Shown piece after piece: positions 43,763-54,200 of a DNA stretch of 64,000 bases. The first letter of the stretch is position 1; the number at the start of each line of letters is the position of its first letter. The translations under genes and the position numbers were made by a program. This DNA is from Pyropia yezoensis (taxonomy: Eukaryota; Rhodophyta; Bangiophyceae; Bangiales; Bangiaceae): positions 11,405,420 to 11,469,419 of the forward strand of contig CM020620.1 of NCBI GenBank assembly GCA_009829735.1, given 5' to 3'. The notes under the pieces are model-generated. The model had not been told where the DNA came from and did not search any database. It was given only the letters and a program-made list of their open reading frames with translations.

Positions 43763-46700
43763 CTACGTCGGCGTATAGATATGCCCAGTCTGGCAGTATC
43801 TACGGACCTTCTCTACTGGTAGGTCCTCTACAAACTCCCATGTGTCGGAAGTTGGTCCATACCCGAACCACCTGACTCGGAGCATGAGTCGCCCCGACTC
43901 ATCATATCCGTGCCCGACAAACTTGTCGAACACCGCCTCCAATGGCTTATTGGAAGAGGTCGGCAAGGATGGGACTTTCCATGCTTGCAAAGCCCTTTCC
44001 CAAGCGGGATCTCCCTCTGGGGGTTCGGGTGCGCGAGTCGCGTGATTCCCATTTATTGTCCGGATACCATCATCACTCTCGATGGTTAACCGACGTCCAT
44101 CCGTTTTAAGGATGTGATATGGTCCCAGAGTCTTGAAGACCAATTTCCCTCCCTTATTGTCGTGGGAGTTAACATAAATCCAATCTCCAACTCGGAGCGG
44201 ATCGCGACGATGTCTGACTCGGACATCGAAGTACCTCTTGTAACGGGCTTGGGCCTTCTCCATAGTAGCCCGGACAAGGGGTATCATCTCCTCCAGTCTC
44301 TGGAGTAGGGAGGCTTTCGCCTGACTCGGTGTTTGAGTCGAAGTCTCACCCTCAGTCTGGGTGAGACGCTCCACAGCTACTGACGGAAGTCGTCGGGGGC
44401 AGACGAAGGCAAACGGTGCCTCTCCCGTACTACTGTGTACCTGGGAGTTGTATGCTGTCACGAGTAGTGACGCATAACGAGCCCATGTGACTACATGGTC
44501 ATGGACATAGTGACGCAACTGGCGCACTAGAGTCCTGTTGAATCGTTCCACCTGCCCATTAGTCTGGGGATGGTAAGGGGTGGCGAAGTTCGTCTGCACC
44601 CCCAACATCTTCATGACTCCCTGATACAGGACGGACGCAAACTGTGGTCCGTTATCCGAAAGGATAGAGTCGGGGATGCCATAACTGGCAACCCAGACGT
44701 CGAGTAACTCACTCAGAACGTCCACGGCTGTGATATCCTTGAGTGGAGATACCCGTGTGAGCTTAGTGAAGCGATCACACATCACCAGAAGGTACTCATA
44801 TCCTTCAGGTGTTCGTGGTAGTGGACCGAGTAAGTCCACTGCTATCGCTGCAAACGGCTCTGTTGCAGGAAAGAGTCTCATGGAAGAAGTCTGCCGGGAC
44901 TCCATGAGTCTATTCTTTGCGCAAGTCGCGCATGCGGCTACATATCCGTACACATCAGCCACGAGTGATGGCCAATAGTACTTCTTACGTAGGGTCTGAT
45001 ACATCCTCGTAGACCCTGGGTGTCCACCCAACGGTGAGGAGTGCTCCCGTTGGAGGATACTCTTGCGTAACTCCTTGGGGACGACGACTTGCTTGTCCCC
45101 CTGGGTATATCCCTTACGGCAGAGTATGCCGTTGTCATTCAGGAAGAACCGAGTCGGTTGAGCCTGGTCGAGCTCCTTCCTGAGTCGTCGACAAAGTTTG
45201 TCGCTCTCCTGTGCCTGGACAAACTCATCCAAAGACACGGGTAATAATTTGGCCATGCCAGGCATCCTCGGGTCGAGGACAGTTCCGGAGCGAGTGGTCA
45301 CTGCCACATGAGGGAGTTCCTCAGGGATAGGGGAAGTGTCTTTCCCATCCGTCGGTATGCGAGACAACGCGTCCGCAACCGCATGCTTCGGGCCTGGCCG
45401 ATATTCAACATCATAATCGAACTCAGCGAGGCAGAGTCGCCATCGATTGAGTCGGTTATTCGTACAGGCTGTAGTGGTGAGTATCCACTTCAAAGCCTTG
45501 TGGTCACATCGAATGAGGAACTTCCTTCCTTCGATGTATGGCCGTAGCATGGAGACTGCCCATACCACGCCAAGACCCTCTACCTCCGTCACAGAATAGT
45601 TCTTCTGGGCGGGTGAGAGTCCCTTACTGAAATAGCCAACGGGTAAATACTCCCCCGAAGGCTGTTGTTGGAGTAAGCAACAACCGAGTTGGTCGTAACT
45701 TGCGTCCACATCAACGATGTAGTGAGCCCCCGGTCTCGGGATCGCTAACACCGGTGGGTTGCAGAGGAGCTCTCGCAACCTATCAAACGCTTCTTGCTCC
45801 GGGGGTTTGGGAGCATCCAAGCGCTTGGGCATCTTGGAACTTACCAAGTGGTTCAACGGTGCAGACACTTTGGCATAGTTCGCCACAAAGCGTCTGTATA
45901 CGTTACACATACCCAGGAAGCTCCTGAGTTGTGTCTGCGTCTGGGGGAACTTCGCCCGACGGATGGCCATGAGGTTCTTCTCATTGACCAGAATGCGACC
46001 TGGCCGGACTATATGGCCGAGGTACTCCACCTCATTACTAAAGAGGTGACACTTCGTAGGTTTGAGTGTTACTCCTGCTTCACCCAACAGGGTAAACACT
46101 CTGTCCAAGTGGGACAAGTGTTCTTCGGCAGTCCCGGAGAACACAATGATATCGTCCAGATACACCAGGGCGATCTGCCACTTGACTCCGGCAAGTATCA
46201 AGTCAATAGCACGCTGGAAAGTCGCAGGTGCATTGCAAAGCCCAAAAGGGAGCCGTGTACACTGATAAACTCCACAGTGACACGTGAAGGTGGTCAAGTG
46301 TCTGTCCTCCTTGCGGATGGGTATCTGCCAGTACCCCGCGTTGCAGTCCAACGTGGAAAAGTACTGTGCCTCACCGAGTGAGTCGAGGCAATCGTCCATA
46401 CGGGGTAAGGGGTAACTATCCCTTACCGTCCGCTCGTTTAGCTTACGATAATCGATGCAGAACCGCATCGTGCCGTCTGACTTGGGCACCAAGACTATGG
46501 GACTGGCCCACTCACTTGAGCAAGGCTCAATGACACCCATGTCTTGCATCCGTTGGACCTGCTCTCGGGTGAGTTCCCGTGAGTCTGGTCCCATACGGTA
46601 GGGACTCAGGCGAACTGGCCTAGCCCCTGGCTTCAACACGATTCTGTGTTCGGTGGCCTTGATGAGCCCAAGGTCACCATTCCACAACTTGTGATGCTTC

Positions 46701-47686
46701 TGGATTAACTCATCCAGTCGTCCATGTAAACACTCCGGGATGTTCTCCCGATGTACCGTCGGCGACTTAGCCGTCGATGAACTCGATTGGTCGGCAGAGC
46801 CTGCCATTCCAATATCCTCCCATTGCTGTTGAGTCACAGCAACGACGTTCCCCTCAAAGGTAGAGATCGACGCAATCTTCATGCCTCCGGGGAGTCGTCG
46901 AGGTTCCTCCGACGTGTTCAGGACCTCCACCCACCAAGTTTGGTCATCCCCACAAGTCATGGGGCCCCAAGCAACTTGCACTTGGTGAGTATAATAGACT
47001 CGGTCCACGGGGGAAACAAGTCCATTCCCTCGAAACCGTGTGCGTACTCGCACAAAGGTCCTTGATCGGGGCGGGACTACCGTACCCTTACATACTCGTA
47101 CATGGGTCGTAGAGCCTCCACCCTTGGGAGAGTTTTCCCTAGGTTGATGAGTCGTAGGGGAAACAGTCCTCCCTTTACGCAATATGGGGACAGTCTCTCC
47201 ATTACGCATTCGGATTATCCCTTCCGGTCCACAGACGGCCGGGACATGGAGGTCCAGATAGTCAGTTCCCAGGAGTACGGGGACTGACATATTGGAGACT
47301 ACTCCAAAGTTCACCTGCGTCTGGTAGAACCCAATGCAAACAGTCAATGCAATCGACCCAACAATGGGGAGGAGTCCCCCATTGACATCAAACATACGCC
47401 ACTCGGGTGAGCCGGCGGGGCTCACATCTGTCCCCTCTGGCAATAAGTCTTGCCTAATGAGAGAGGCAGCAGAGCCTGTGTCGACTATGACACGAGAGGT
47501 AAACTCATATCCATCCTGCAGCCAGAGTCGAGCTGCGACCTGGTAGTTACTCCCTACCAGCACTGACACAATCCGACTCGGGTCGTGCTTCTGAGGAGGG
47601 GCCTTGTCCCTAGGTCTCACCCCTCGAGGTCGAGTCAGGACCTTCACTCTCCCATGGGTCGGTGAGCGTGAAGCAACCCGCTTCAT
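43763..47686 (-). CDS. pol: Element A Pol polyprotein (PR-RT-RNH-IN-chromodomain)
   Basis: 1307 residues from ATG 47686, but probably made as Gag-Pol by -1 frameshifting upstream. Domains in order: retropepsin with DTG at 69-71; reverse transcriptase with FCIDYRKLNE and YLDD at 509-512; RNase H with DVDASYDQLG at about 657; integrase zinc domain (HSSPLGGH ... CATC, about 880-921); DDE core (AVDLLGPLP about 950, SDNGPQF about 1010, NGQVERFNR about 1045); a GPY-type module (LGPYHIL); and a C-terminal chromodomain (LRVRWFGYGPTSDTWEFVEDLP, about 1260-1295). This order and the chromodomain define a chromovirus-type Ty3/gypsy element. The last residues (TGHIYTPT) result from a 2-base loss relative to 38926-41822, which carries the longer end. 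Confidence 0.93.
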   Translation of the reverse strand: MKRVASRSPTHGRVKVLTRPRGVRPRDKAPPQKHDPSRIVSVLVGSNYQVAARLWLQDGYEFTSRVIVDTGSAASLIRQDLLPEGTDVSPAGSPEWRMFDVNGGLLPIVGSIALTVCIGFYQTQVNFGVVSNMSVPVLLGTDYLDLHVPAVCGPEGIIRMRNGETVPILRKGRTVSPTTHQPRENSPKGGGSTTHVRVCKGTVVPPRSRTFVRVRTRFRGNGLVSPVDRVYYTHQVQVAWGPMTCGDDQTWWVEVLNTSEEPRRLPGGMKIASISTFEGNVVAVTQQQWEDIGMAGSADQSSSSTAKSPTVHRENIPECLHGRLDELIQKHHKLWNGDLGLIKATEHRIVLKPGARPVRLSPYRMGPDSRELTREQVQRMQDMGVIEPCSSEWASPIVLVPKSDGTMRFCIDYRKLNERTVRDSYPLPRMDDCLDSLGEAQYFSTLDCNAGYWQIPIRKEDRHLTTFTCHCGVYQCTRLPFGLCNAPATFQRAIDLILAGVKWQIALVYLDDIIVFSGTAEEHLSHLDRVFTLLGEAGVTLKPTKCHLFSNEVEYLGHIVRPGRILVNEKNLMAIRRAKFPQTQTQLRSFLGMCNVYRRFVANYAKVSAPLNHLVSSKMPKRLDAPKPPEQEAFDRLRELLCNPPVLAIPRPGAHYIVDVDASYDQLGCCLLQQQPSGEYLPVGYFSKGLSPAQKNYSVTEVEGLGVVWAVSMLRPYIEGRKFLIRCDHKALKWILTTTACTNNRLNRWRLCLAEFDYDVEYRPGPKHAVADALSRIPTDGKDTSPIPEELPHVAVTTRSGTVLDPRMPGMAKLLPVSLDEFVQAQESDKLCRRLRKELDQAQPTRFFLNDNGILCRKGYTQGDKQVVVPKELRKSILQREHSSPLGGHPGSTRMYQTLRKKYYWPSLVADVYGYVAACATCAKNRLMESRQTSSMRLFPATEPFAAIAVDLLGPLPRTPEGYEYLLVMCDRFTKLTRVSPLKDITAVDVLSELLDVWVASYGIPDSILSDNGPQFASVLYQGVMKMLGVQTNFATPYHPQTNGQVERFNRTLVRQLRHYVHDHVVTWARYASLLVTAYNSQVHSSTGEAPFAFVCPRRLPSVAVERLTQTEGETSTQTPSQAKASLLQRLEEMIPLVRATMEKAQARYKRYFDVRVRHRRDPLRVGDWIYVNSHDNKGGKLVFKTLGPYHILKTDGRRLTIESDDGIRTINGNHATRAPEPPEGDPAWERALQAWKVPSLPTSSNKPLEAVFDKFVGHGYDESGRLMLRVRWFGYGPTSDTWEFVEDLPVEKVRRYCQTGHIYTPT

Positions 47687-47724
47687 TACCGCTGGAGCCT
47701 TTGGGTCAGTCTTAGTCCCAGCGG

Positions 47725-49488
47725 CTAGGCGTTTCCCTCATCCGACTCGGATGATGGAGTATCCTTGCCACTTGAGCTGGGGGAAGAGGTTTCCCCCTTC
47801 TCAAGCGTGGACTCATCCTCTGACTTAGGTTGAGTCATGGCCGTCACACGTGTGGTGTGTGGCCGGGTATCCGAATCAGTCCTCGGAATACCGAGCTTCC
47901 CAATACGAGCCAACAGGGCTCTCAAACGAACGTCCAGAGTGGGGCATTGGGCTGCCCAGTGTCCCGACTTGGAACACTGCCAACACGGCCGATCACTCAT
48001 CGACGCCGATGGCCCCGCTTTTCCCTGTGACTTATCAGGGATGGCGGCCACCATACCTTCCGTCTCTCGAGTTGAGGACGAAGGTACTGCAGGGTACGTC
48101 CGCGTGTAGGAAGGCATCCTTGCAGTTCTGCGGAAGCGACTTGCTTCCATTCCCTTAACTTCTTTCTCTCGTTCCTTCCGCTGCTCAGACACGAGCCAGC
48201 GGTACTCATCACCCTTAGTCTGGGCGATGCGTGCCAACTCCGCCAGAGTCATGGTCGGAGTATTACGCTCTCGCACAGTCGCTCGAGCTGCTCGGTGGAC
48301 ACCCTCCACAAAGCGTCCCTTAATGACTCCTTGGGGATATAGGAATCCACAGAGGACGTTCAGCTGACGGAGTCGTTCAGCGAACTCCCGTTCCTCTTCA
48401 CCCTTACTCTGGGTGGCGCGGTTGAATTCTTCAACCTGCACAGCCAAGGAAGCCTCGTCTGCGTGAAGACGAAGGATCCAATTAACCAACTCCAGGTAGG
48501 AAGTCACCTCACCCGGATTCCCACCATGCCGACTTGGCATGACGTTCATCACCTCGGAGCGGAGTGGCTCCTTGGTGAAGTCCTGAAGCATGAAAAACGC
48601 TTCAGCTTCAGAGACATCATTGTCATCGCAGGCTTTTGCGAACTTCCGCAAAAACTGGAAGACCTTCAGGGATGGTGTCCCGTCCCATTCTGAACGGACC
48701 CCGAAGGATTGCGCAACGTGCTTCTTGCGCCGGCCCAGGGTACGGGCCTGACTATTCGAGTAGGTCAACGACTTGTTGACCAACCCATATGTCTCACAGT
48801 CGAAGACATCCTTGAACCATGGATTATTCACCACTATCTTTCCTGGGACGACTCTAGTCCCAAGACGGTCCGTGTGAGTCACACGACCATGTCGAGTAAG
48901 ATCTTCTTCACCCGACTTGCCACTTGCAGAGGACTCAGACTCCGAGTCCACCTCACGACGGAGAGTACGTCGAATCTCCCGTCGCTTCTGACGCCTCGAG
49001 GCCTGCTCAGGCGGAGGGGTGCTCCCCTTCAACGCCTTCCCCACCTCCTCTCGCACGACTTGTGCGATGGCAGTCATCACCGAGTTATCCACGATACCGG
49101 ATGATCCAGGTGGAGCTTGACTCGAGCTCCCACCCGGTCCTTCCGGCACCAGTCGTGGCGCGGACCCACCAACCCGGGGTACAGAACTCCCTGTCCCGTC
49201 ACCTCTGCCGGTCGGCGGTCCCATGCCGAAGTGAGTGTCGTCACTCCCCGAAGAGGTTGCCGGAGCCTGACGCTGGCTCGGCGCTCCCACCGGAGAAGGG
49301 CGAACTCCGCCCGTCTCTTCCGGTGACGGCCTGGGAAGGAACCTGGCCGATCGCCGTCGGGGTCCAACCTCCGGACCCACCACATCCGCACTGCCCGGCC
49401 TGGGTGGTACTCCGCCCGTCGGGGGAGGACTACGCTCCCCCTCCCCAGGTACACTCGGCGCAATGGGGGGGTCTCCCTCACCAGCCAT
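47725..49488 (-). CDS. gag: Element A Gag
   Basis: 587 residues from ATG 49488 (an earlier GTG at 49503 is in frame but unlikely). Pro/Gly-rich N-terminus, basic stretch (RRQKRREIRRTLRR), the conserved capsid-like region of retrotransposon Gag (SEWDGTPSLKVFQFLRKF ... SYLELVNWILRL ... LCGFLYPQGVIKGRFVEGV), and a CCHC zinc knuckle CWQCSKSGHWAAQC at about 507-520. The acidic/Ser tail ends at TAG 47725. The slippery heptamer GGGAAAC sits two codons before the stop. Gag forms the virus-like particle and binds the element's RNA. Confidence 0.9.
   Translation of the reverse strand: MAGEGDPPIAPSVPGEGERSPPPTGGVPPRPGSADVVGPEVGPRRRSARFLPRPSPEETGGVRPSPVGAPSQRQAPATSSGSDDTHFGMGPPTGRGDGTGSSVPRVGGSAPRLVPEGPGGSSSQAPPGSSGIVDNSVMTAIAQVVREEVGKALKGSTPPPEQASRRQKRREIRRTLRREVDSESESSASGKSGEEDLTRHGRVTHTDRLGTRVVPGKIVVNNPWFKDVFDCETYGLVNKSLTYSNSQARTLGRRKKHVAQSFGVRSEWDGTPSLKVFQFLRKFAKACDDNDVSEAEAFFMLQDFTKEPLRSEVMNVMPSRHGGNPGEVTSYLELVNWILRLHADEASLAVQVEEFNRATQSKGEEEREFAERLRQLNVLCGFLYPQGVIKGRFVEGVHRAARATVRERNTPTMTLAELARIAQTKGDEYRWLVSEQRKEREKEVKGMEASRFRRTARMPSYTRTYPAVPSSSTRETEGMVAAIPDKSQGKAGPSASMSDRPCWQCSKSGHWAAQCPTLDVRLRALLARIGKLGIPRTDSDTRPHTTRVTAMTQPKSEDESTLEKGETSSPSSSGKDTPSSESDEGNA
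47731..47737 (-). promoter_or_regulatory. -1 ribosomal frameshift site GGGAAAC (element A)
   Basis: In gag's frame it reads G-GGA-AAC, the canonical X-XXY-YYZ pattern, followed by GCC TAG. A slip of one base back leads directly into the open pol frame (CGC CTA GCC ...), while the pol frame has a TGA just upstream, so the overlap is only about 12 nt and contains this heptamer. The same site occurs in element B. No downstream pseudoknot was modelled. Confidence 0.75.
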
Positions 49489-49785
49489 CTCCACAAGAGT
49501 CACGTGGAGTCAACCAAAACGACCAAACGGTGTCCAGAGTCGGGGATCGTCAGCTAGGGAGTTCCTAGAGCACGTTCCACCCCTCCACCTGCCTCAAGGA
49601 AGGCGGTGAGGTTTCCCGAAACTCCGGGTCTCCCACCAAGACTCACGGTGGCCAACCTCGTCACCCAGCGAACGCTCGGAACGTAGGCGAGTCGATCGTG
49701 TCACCGGAAGTCTCGGTGCCGAAGGGGGAGAGGGGCCAACTTGGTCCCGTCTCCGGTCAAGGGAGGTACCAAAGTCGATATCCTC

Positions 49786-49803
49786 TCCCCCGCTGATCCA
49801 CCA
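49786..49803 (-). other. Candidate primer-binding site, element A
   Basis: Minus strand, two bases after the 5' LTR end: TGGTGGATCAGCGGGGGA. It starts with the TGG expected to pair with a tRNA 3' CCA. B has a related TGGTGGAGCAGCAGGGGA at the same two-base spacing. The tRNA species was not identified. Confidence 0.55.
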
Positions 49804-49805
49804 AC

Positions 49806-50344
49806 TGTAGCAGTACTCCCAAGCACCAACCCCGAGTCAGGGAAGGAAGAGGAGTATTGCCGATATCCCAACTTGGGACACCGGAAGCAAGCACCTCCAC
49901 ACAGCCGAACACGGAACTTGCGTGTGGTGAGCGGGTCCACTCACCAAGGCACGAACAAGATGTGTCGGAGCCAGACGGTGTTTTCTTGCTTGGCCAGCCA
50001 AGGTGGGCCCTCCCCGCCTTGCTGTCCCTCCTTATCAACCCTCCTCACACGCTCACGCAACCCCTCAAAACACTCAGAAAATGAACCCTCAAACAAACCA
50101 ATCATATCACTCCACATGCAAAGAACTCAAAGCGTAGAAATCCGTCTGGCTCCCGTGCAAAAATCCCAAGAAACAAATACCAGCAGCATTACCCTGCTCT
50201 AGTATGTCGGAAGTCCTAGTCGAATTTCCGTCCAGAAGTCAGAAGTTTCACCATCGTGGGTCGGGTGAATTTCGACTTCCGGTCAGGTCCACTTGACCCG
50301 AATCTTCAAAGTATTGGTACCGAATTCCGGCCCAATCTCCCACA
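49806..50344 (-). repeat. 5' LTR of element A (539 bp)
   Basis: Matches 35281-35819 along its length by eye. It contains the promoter for gag-pol transcription by position. Followed by the target duplication GTTAT. Confidence 0.92.
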
Positions 50345-51259
50345 GTTATCGCCGTGCCGTCCTATGATGACCATATGACTCAACCCACTGCGGGGGCCCC
50401 AAGTCGGGGTCGCAGTTGCACCCGGGTACCGCCACCTCGGCGGGCCCCTCCGCTTCCTCCTGTTCCTTTCCAACCTCACGGGAACATCCCGATCAGTGTG
50501 GCCGTGGAGTCTTCCACCCCGGTGTCCCCCAACTTGGGGGCCACCCTCCTGACGGTATACCCCAAGTTGGTGTTGCCTCCCACGCCTCTAACCTCAGAGA
50601 TGATGATCACCACGTTGGTGCGCACCATTTCCTGGTTGGCCGCGTCGACCGCAACCCTACAGAGTTCCGAGACTCCTCAACTTGAGGAGCGCGTTCGTAC
50701 TGCAGTGGCGACCGCGAGTTGCGAGTCGGTGGCGGAGTTTATGACAGCCGAGTTGGCTCGCATTGGGGCTATTATGCCCCAGCCAGCCCCACTTGGGCGT
50801 GGCAAACGTCGCGCGAGCCGGGCATGCTCGCCTCCTCGCCGTCGTCGCCGACACTCGCGGCGCTCTCCTTCCGTATCGGAAGACGAGTTGTCTTTTTCCG
50901 TTTCGGAGTCCTCTACCCCGTCGGAGACGGAGTCTGTCCAGCGTCTGCGTCGCAAACTTGCGCGCAAGACCAGGCAGAAGAGTGGCCACGGTCGGCGCCA
51001 CTTGCGCGACCGTGAGGGACGCGACGGTTCCGACTTGGAGCCGCCGCCCCCTCCAACAAGTGGAGACCGTTATCGGCGTGGGTCTCGCCGCTCGCCTCCA
51101 CGTGAGGGCGAGGGCCGTGGAGTGGGAGAGTCTAGCATGCGTGCCTAGTTGGCAGCTGCCTTTGTTGTGAGAGTGTGAGGGTTAGGGCTGTAGTTAAAAG
51201 CCACTCTGCGTACCACTTCGACTTGAAGCACTCTCTTGGCACTGTTGCTCGGCCTTCCC

Positions 51260-54200
51260 TCACGTTGAGGGAGGGCTGTTAGGGTCTATCTCATTCCGGG
51301 CACAGTACGCCCGGACCTTCTCAGCGGGAAGGTCCTCCACATACTCCCACGTATCATCCTTGGCTTTGTAGCCAAACCAACGCACCCTCAACATGAGGCG
51401 GTCAGTGTCTTCATCCCATCCGTGGTCGATGAACTTATCGAACACGTACTCCTGTGGGCCCTGTTTGGCCACAGGCAGTGAGGGGAGGCGCAACGATTCC
51501 AACGCACGCGCCCAAGCTGGGTCTCCTGCAGGCGGTGGTGCAACTTTGACCACGTCCTGTCCGTTCACTGTGCGGACCCCATCGTCACTTTCGATGGTGA
51601 AGCGCCGCCCATCAGTACGAAGGACCTGGTACGGTCCCTTCGTCTGGAATACCAGCTTACCCCCAGTTGGGGTGTGCGAGTGTACCAGCACCCAGTCACC
51701 CTGCTCGGGGACATGTTTAGCATTGCGCACCTTTTTGTCAAAGGTACGCTTGTAGCGCTTTTGTGCTTTGTCCATCTCAGCCCTGACTTTAGGGATGAGG
51801 TTTTCAAGCCTAGCGGCGAACTCCGCCTTACTCTCAGTAGGAGTAGGCGTACTGCCACCATCCTCCCTAGTTGGGAGCGACCGCCGCACGGCAATAGACC
51901 GCACGCGACGGGGGGTCACAAAAGCGAGGGGTACTTCCCCTGTAGATGAGTGAACCTGCGAATTGTAGGCAGTAGTAAGGATAGAAATGTATTGGTCCCA
52001 CGTCTTTACGTGCTCACTCACATAGTGGCGTAGCTGCCTAACAATAGTTTTGTTGAAGCGCTCCACCTGCCCATTAGTTTGTGGGTGGTAGGGGGTGGCA
52101 TAGTTTGCCTTAACCCCCAACATATCCAGCACTCCCTGAAACAGTACAGACGCAAATTGCGGTCCATTGTCCGATAGTGTACTATCTGGGATGCCATACG
52201 CGGCAACCCAGTGATCTAGGAAGGCTGACACGACCGACATGGCCGTGATCTCTGCCAGTGGGATCGCTCGCGTAAGTTTCGTGAAGCGGTCACAGATGAC
52301 CAGGAGGTACTGGTTGCCCTCCTCGGTCACGGGCAGTGGCCCAAGGATATCCATCGCCAACGCGGCGAAGGGCTCCTTGGCCGGGAACAATAGCATAGCC
52401 GTACTAGGCCGCCGTTCCATCAGACGATTCTGTGCACAACTTGTGCAGGCAGCCACCCAACTGTAGATGTCCACCACCATGGACGGCCAGTAGTACCTGG
52501 TCCTCAGGGTCTGGTACAGTTTACTAGACCCCAGGTGTCCACCCGTGGGAGCGTTGTGCTCCCTCTCAAGGATACTGTCCTTGAGGGATGCGGGGACGAC
52601 AAGTTGTTCGGTCCCCTGGAATACCCCCCTCCTCATGAGGAGGCCATCGTCTCCCAGAAAGAAGCGCGTCTCAACCACCGTATCCAGTACATCCCTCTGC
52701 GACTTGCAGAAGGGATCCTCGGCCTGGGCCTTCACCACCTCGTCCAGGGACAGGGGCAAGTACTTCTTGTTCCCTGGCGCCTCGGGGTTCAACGCCTGAC
52801 CCGAGCGCGTGACTACCCCCACGATGGGGATGTCCTCATCGACTGGGTTAGTGTCCAGCCCCTTGGTAGGTACCCGAGAGAGGCCGTCGGCAAGGGCATG
52901 TTGCCTGCCAGGTCGGTACTCAATGTCAAAGTTGAAGGGTGCCAGTCGCACCCTCCACCGGTTGAGACGAGTGTTCGTACAGTCCGTCTTAAAGATGAAC
53001 TGCAACGCGCGGTGGTCACAGCGGATGAGGAACTTCTCACCCTCCAGGTAGTGACGAAGTGACGTCACCGCCCACACCTTTGCGAGTCCTTCCAACTCGG
53101 TGACTCCGTAGTTCTTCTCGGCCGAGTTCAGCCCCTTACTAAAGTATCCCACCGGCAAGTACTCCTTGTCCGGCTGCTGCTGAAGCAACACACAACCAAG
53201 TTGGTCGTAGCTAGCGTCCACATCCAGGATGTAGTGGCCTCCCAACCTGGGAATAGCCAAGATGGGGGGCTTCAGCAGAAGGTCCCGAAGAGTCTCAAAG
53301 GATTCCTGCTCCACCCGACTTGGGGGAGGCAGGTTCTTCGGTAGCGTTGAGCTCACTAGCTCATTCAACGGCTTCGCCACCTTGGCGAAGCCCTTGGTGA
53401 AACGTCGGTACACGTTACACATCCCGAGGAAGCTCCTCATCTGGGTCTGGGTCCGGGGGTACTGAGCCTTACGAATGGCCCTCAAGTTCTTCTCGTTAAC
53501 ACTGAGACGCCCCGGATGGACAACATGTCCCAAGTACTCCACCTCTTGAGTAAAGAGGTGGCACTTACTCGCCTTCAGTGACACACCGGCGTCAGCTAGT
53601 AGCTTGAACACCTGGCCAAGATGGCCAATGTGTTCCTCCGGACTTTGGGAGAACACAATGATATCGTCTAGGTACACAAGACAGATCTGCCACCGTACTC
53701 CGGCCAGAATCATGTCCATAGCGCGCTGGAAAGTTGCCGGCGCGTTACACAGACCAAACGGTAGGCGCTTGCACTGGTAGGTACCACAGTGACAGGTAAA
53801 GGTAGTTTTATGCCTGTCCTCCGGGGCAATGGGAATTTGCCAGTACCCCGCGTTACAGTCCAGGGTAGAGAACACGTTTGCCTCCCCCAGAGAGTCCAGA
53901 CAGTCATCCATCCTAGGTAGGGGATAACTGTCCTTCACCGTGCTCTCGTTGAGCTTACGGTAGTCGATACAAAACCGGGGGGTCCCATCAACTTTGGGGA
54001 CGATAACCACCGGACTCGCCCACTCGGCGTTGCTGGCCTCGATCACATCGAGGGCCTCCATGCGAGCAACTTGCTCCTTAACGAGGGCCCTTGAACGAGG
54101 TCCTCCCCTATACGGTTGTTGGCGTATAGGGGGTGCACCGGGCTTCAACTCGATCCGGTGTTGGGTGGCTCTCATGAGTCCCAATTGACCATCCCACAGC

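Larger units (their letters stand above)
35281..50344 (-). mobile_element. Ty3/gypsy chromovirus element A, nested in B
   Basis: Two 539-bp LTRs (35281-35819, 49806-50344) that look identical by eye, with 5-bp target duplication GTTAT (35276-35280, 50345-50349). Sense is minus: primer site, gag (49488-47725), pol (47686-43763), antisense ORF, polypurine tract, 3' LTR. A 500-N gap splits it, and about 4.3 kb is present on both sides of the gap, so its apparent 15.1 kb is probably about 10.2 kb in reality. It belongs to the same lineage as B but differs clearly in LTR and in protein sequence. Confidence 0.92.
34136..51148 (+). pseudogene. Element B antisense accessory ORF, split by insertion of element A
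   Basis: The 5' part runs from ATG 34136 (AGCCATGG context) to 35280; the 3' part runs from 50350 to the stop at 51146-51148. Without element A and one copy of GTTAT the two parts are in the same frame, so the ORF was open before the insertion. It is antisense to B's gag-pol and ends 111 bp from pol's stop, tail to tail. The first part holds the family core: WWPQVEVPYGFPALLP, HFGSVM, RRGMLWHLP, HKFIEW. The second part ends in an Arg/Ser-rich, acidic-basic tail (RRRRRHSRRSPSVSEDE), suggestive of nucleic-acid or nuclear interaction. No known family was recognised. The interrupted 5' part could still be read into A's LTR. Confidence 0.75.
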
